In this document: one piece after another, positions 6,848-9,265 of the stretch
Numbering within the stretch: the first letter of the stretch is position 1
Layout of the letters: every line of letters begins with the position of its first letter
Source of the DNA: Bacteroidales bacterium UBA3382
GTDB lineage: Bacteria; Bacteroidota; Bacteroidia; Bacteroidales; UBA932
Direction: 5' to 3'
Length of the DNA stretch: 9,265 nt
NCBI GenBank assembly: GCA_002358965.1
Contig: DEPW01000116.1
Location: 587 to 9,851 of the forward strand
Position numbers and translations under genes: made by a program
The notes under the pieces: model-generated
What the model was told of the DNA's origin: nothing
The model's database searches: none
What the model saw: the letters and a program-made list of their open reading frames with translations, nothing else

Positions 6848-8500
6848 CTAATTGAATTTCGACAAAAACTCCTGTATCGAAATGTTATCCCCGGTTATGC
6901 CCAGTTTTTTTCGCAATCTTCCGCGTGCCGTGTTTATGCTCTGGACAGATTGGCGCGTGATATCGGAGATTTCCTTGGTGGTGAGGTTCATGTTCAGAAA
7001 GACGCAGAGCCTCCTTTCGTTTATGGTAAGAGCCGGATACTGTGTTATGAGATTTTTATAAAAATCCGAATTGAATCTTGGGACGAAAGCCTTCATCTCC
7101 TTCCACTCATCGTGCTCTTTCGTGTCGCGAAGCACATTGCATATCCTCGAAAGTTCGGACTTCAACTGCGGATCATCGGTATCCGAACCGAGCCGGTTCA
7201 GTCCGCCTATCGTCTCTTCAACGAGCATGTCGGTCTTGTATTGCTGCATGCGCTTGAATTCGGCAATCTCGTTTTTGGCAGCCACTTCCTCTTCGCGACG
7301 CCGGATATCGTACTCCCTTCGCTTGAAAGCCATGAAGATGCCTGCTCCGACAAGCGCCAGGGCGGAAAGTCCGACAGCAAGGGCCACCGTGCGCTTCTTC
7401 TCATGAGCCATTTCCTCCTCTCTCTTTGACTGCTCAATAAGCTCCGCCCTCGCCCTGAAAAGTTCGACTACGGCATCTTTGCCCTTGTCCCCCTTCGATG
7501 TCACATACCAACGGAACAACGCACCGTAAGCATCTTCCCAGTCTCCTTCGCTTGCATACAGTTCCTGAAGCAGTTCGAGACAAAACTGCTGCCTGTCCGC
7601 GAACTCGCCCTCGCCATAATACCCTATGGCCTCGTTCAGGCTTCCGATCGCTCCCCTGGCATCCCCTGAAAGGTATTGTATCACCCCGAGATAATGGTAA
7701 TACTGTCCGTACTCCTCAATATCGCCGAGCAACGGCCTGGCAAGAGAGAGATATCTTTCGGCTTGTCTAAGATCGTTTCCGTTGATATAGCTGGCAGATA
7801 TGTTGATGTACATCTTGCACAACCAGGAAGTATCATTCATGGCCTTGCACAGGTCTATGCAGCGCGATATCAGACTGCGCGTCTTGGTTGAATCCGAAAC
7901 AGTATTGGTATATACCGCTATGTTGTTCAGAGCCATCACCAACAGCGAAGAGTCGTTTATCCTTTCGGCTCCCTCGGCAAACAGCCTGAAGTAATAGTTC
8001 GAATTGTCGAAATCCTTGCATACATAATATACCGCACCGAGCAGATTGATGCAGTCGAGATACGACTTCTCGTCACCGGAGGCTTGAAAGACCTCCTTTG
8101 CCCTTGTCGCATGTTCGAATGCCAGATGGTACTCTCCGGTACGGTAAAAGAGTTTGGCAAGCCTGTACTCGTTGCCGGCCCTCGTTCCGGGCGCTATGTC
8201 CGCACCGGCCTTTGCATACAGCTCGAGCAAGGCTTTCCGCCAACGGAGAGCTTCGGAAAATTTGAAATTTTCCTCCATATATTCGGAGAGTTCTTCAGCA
8301 AGCGGCGCCGTCCGCATGGTGACCGTATCCGAGCTTTTCAAGAAGATCGAAGCGTATTCCATCGCCGCATGGATGTCACCGGACTTTTTTGCAGACAGGT
8401 ACATGTCGAAAAACACCGAATCCGCACCTGAGGCCACGGAAGCATGAAGGCTGTGCTGCAAACAGAACAGTAATGCGACTACGGTAAGGAGACACTTCAT
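6848..8500 (-). CDS. membrane-bound TPR sensor / LuxR-type HTH transcriptional regulator
   Basis: This 550-residue protein is probably a one-step sensor-regulator. It has an N-terminal signal peptide or anchor (about 1-20), a long alpha-helical TPR-type array (about 30-325), one membrane helix (about 371-391, before FKRRE) and a charged coiled coil (about 393-430). The C-terminal helix-turn-helix (about 490-550) includes LTINERRLCVFLNMNLTTKE and a recognition helix around SVQSINTARGRLRKKLGI. The layout implies periplasmic TPRs sensing a signal and a cytoplasmic DNA-binding end. No receiver or kinase domain is present. I start it at ATG 8500: the in-frame TTG at 8515 gives five extra residues but lies only 9 nt from the -7 box, whereas ATG 8500 leaves a normal leader and a cleaner signal peptide (MKCLLTVVALLF). 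The stop at 6848 is followed by the lipoprotein operon on the same strand, its most likely target. Confidence 0.88.
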   Translation of the reverse strand: MKCLLTVVALLFCLQHSLHASVASGADSVFFDMYLSAKKSGDIHAAMEYASIFLKSSDTVTMRTAPLAEELSEYMEENFKFSEALRWRKALLELYAKAGADIAPGTRAGNEYRLAKLFYRTGEYHLAFEHATRAKEVFQASGDEKSYLDCINLLGAVYYVCKDFDNSNYYFRLFAEGAERINDSSLLVMALNNIAVYTNTVSDSTKTRSLISRCIDLCKAMNDTSWLCKMYINISASYINGNDLRQAERYLSLARPLLGDIEEYGQYYHYLGVIQYLSGDARGAIGSLNEAIGYYGEGEFADRQQFCLELLQELYASEGDWEDAYGALFRWYVTSKGDKGKDAVVELFRARAELIEQSKREEEMAHEKKRTVALAVGLSALALVGAGIFMAFKRREYDIRRREEEVAAKNEIAEFKRMQQYKTDMLVEETIGGLNRLGSDTDDPQLKSELSRICNVLRDTKEHDEWKEMKAFVPRFNSDFYKNLITQYPALTINERRLCVFLNMNLTTKEISDITRQSVQSINTARGRLRKKLGITGDNISIQEFLSKFN

Positions 8501-8523
8501 ATGCGCGGTTGTCAAATCTGCCG

Positions 8524-8531
8524 CAAAATTA
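8524..8531 (-). promoter_or_regulatory. -7 box of the regulator gene promoter
   Basis: On the minus strand TAATTTTG fits TAnnTTTG, with a predicted start near 8518 and a leader of about 18 nt to the ATG at 8500. The -33 region is weak. It is back to back with the stronger plus-strand promoter, and their -33 regions fall in the same 8550-8557 stretch, so the two may compete or share a regulator. Confidence 0.55.
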
Positions 8532-8554
8532 CTAAGATTTTACCGATATTGCTA

Positions 8555-8584
8555 TTGCGCATACAGTTATAAGCGATATATTTG
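8555..8584 (+). promoter_or_regulatory. consensus Bacteroidetes promoter of the organophosphate antiporter gene
   Basis: TTG (8555-8557) is followed after exactly 19 nt by TATATTTG (8577-8584), a full match to TTG-N19-TAnnTTTG. The predicted start is near 8590, giving a leader of about 14 nt before the ATG at 8604. Confidence 0.75.
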
Positions 8585-8603
8585 CGCTTTAAAATACGCT
8601 TTG

Positions 8604-9265
8604 ATGATAAGACATATAAAATCATACTACCGGATAAGCGGAGCGAAACCATCCCGAACCGCATGCGATGAAGACGGCAAACTATACAAACGCCTCAGGA
8701 TGCAGACCCTGCTCGCTGCAATAATCGGATACAGCCTCTACTACATCTGCCGCATAAGCATGAGTGTCGTAAAACAGCCGCTGATCGACAGCGGGACCTT
8801 GTCCGCCGGACAGCTCGGAGCAATCGGGGCGGCGCTGCTGTTCACCTACGCAGTGGGCAAATTCGTCAACGGCTTCATCGCCGACTACTGCAACATCAAA
8901 CGCTTCATGGCGACCGGTCTTGTCGTTTCAGCCGCAATCAACCTCATAATGGGTGCGACAGGCCTGTGGGACTCTGCCGCCGGAATATCCAACATAGCGC
9001 TTTTCCTGTTCTTCGCCATCATTTGGGGAATGAACGGCTGGGCCCAGTCGATGGGATCGGCTCCGGCAGTCATAACCCTTTCAAGATGGTTCCCGCTCAA
9101 CAAAAGGGGGACATATTACGGCTTCATTTGCGCTACACCGAGCCTCGGGGAGTTCCTGTCGTTCCTGTACATAGGAGCCATAGTCACAGCCTTCGGATGG
9201 CAATGGGGCTTCATCGGAGCGGCCGCCGCGGGCATTGCCGGTGCCGTAATAATCGCCGTTTTTAT
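8604..9265 (+). CDS. organophosphate:phosphate antiporter (GlpT/UhpT-type MFS), 5' part
   Basis: The reading frame opens at ATG 8604 and stays open to the right edge, giving the first 220 residues of a protein usually near 450. It is an MFS membrane transporter of the OPA family, which exchanges inorganic phosphate for glycerol-3-phosphate or hexose phosphates. Evidence is the N-terminal pattern YKRLRMQ (28-34) followed by GYSLYYICR (42-50), which lines up with E. coli GlpT QIFLGIFFGYAAYYLVR. R50 then matches the phosphate-binding arginine R45. WGMNGWAQSMGSAPAV with RWFPLNKRG corresponds to the GlpT region after helix 4. The start fits the promoter at 8555-8584 and the family's short charged N-terminus; the internal ATG at 8700 would cut off that end. 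Substrate cannot be told without the C-terminal half. It is transcribed divergently from the regulator gene. Confidence 0.88.
   Translation, partial: MIRHIKSYYRISGAKPSRTACDEDGKLYKRLRMQTLLAAIIGYSLYYICRISMSVVKQPLIDSGTLSAGQLGAIGAALLFTYAVGKFVNGFIADYCNIKRFMATGLVVSAAINLIMGATGLWDSAAGISNIALFLFFAIIWGMNGWAQSMGSAPAVITLSRWFPLNKRGTYYGFICATPSLGEFLSFLYIGAIVTAFGWQWGFIGAAAAGIAGAVIIAVF

Noticed and set aside
8501..8515. TTG start at 8515 for the regulator gene
   Set aside because: It would place the start codon only 9 nt from the -7 box and add five residues before a good signal peptide. ATG 8500 fits better, although only N-terminal data would settle it.
8885..9103. A short minus-strand frame at the right edge
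   Set aside because: It is antisense to the antiporter frame, which is open from 8604 to the edge and matches GlpT/UhpT-type proteins.
1..9265. CRISPR arrays, insertion sequences, phage genes or known defence systems
   Set aside because: No regularly spaced repeats, transposase motifs, terminal inverted repeats or integrase genes are visible. All sizeable open frames are explained by the genes listed.

Overview
The window looks like a Bacteroidales chromosome fragment, probably from a gut commensal; an Alistipes/Rikenellaceae-like origin is a guess. Three things support this: promoters of the Bacteroidetes sigma-70 type (TTG, about 19 nt, then TAnnTTTG), lipoprotein signal peptides followed by acidic residues, and the domain families present (fimbrillin-like, BACON-like, TPR plus membrane plus LuxR-type HTH).

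Layout. Positions 1-213, minus strand: the 5' end of a 23S rRNA gene running off the left edge. Positions 214-388, minus strand: its leader, with strong hairpins, a boxA/boxB-like antitermination element and a consensus promoter. No 16S rRNA or spacer tRNA lies between that promoter and the 23S gene. Positions 505-3787, plus strand: a promoter, an OPT-family peptide transporter and, starting on the base after its stop, peptidase T (pepT). Positions 3788-3890: a convergent intergenic region with hairpins that probably terminate transcription from both sides. Positions 8500-3891, minus strand: three genes in the order of transcription. These are a membrane-anchored TPR/LuxR-HTH regulator, a BACON-like lipoprotein with two duplicated C-terminal domains, and a fimbrillin-like lipoprotein with a C-terminal lectin/FGE-like domain. 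The two lipoprotein genes are 14 nt apart. The 135-nt gap between the regulator and the lipoproteins carries a promoter -7 box and two copies of the palindrome TTGTACAA. Positions 8604-9265, plus strand: the start of an organophosphate:phosphate antiporter (GlpT/UhpT-type, MFS) running off the right edge, divergent from the regulator.

How the genes may work together. OPT plus PepT is a coherent peptide import and tripeptide hydrolysis unit. The regulator and the two lipoproteins look like a small surface-protein locus: a sensor whose periplasmic TPR domain could control transcription of two surface-exposed, possibly adhesive lipoproteins. The link is inferred from position and the palindromes, and is not proven. 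The most unusual item is the 23S rRNA gene with its own promoter and antitermination leader, which is either an unlinked rRNA gene or an assembly join.
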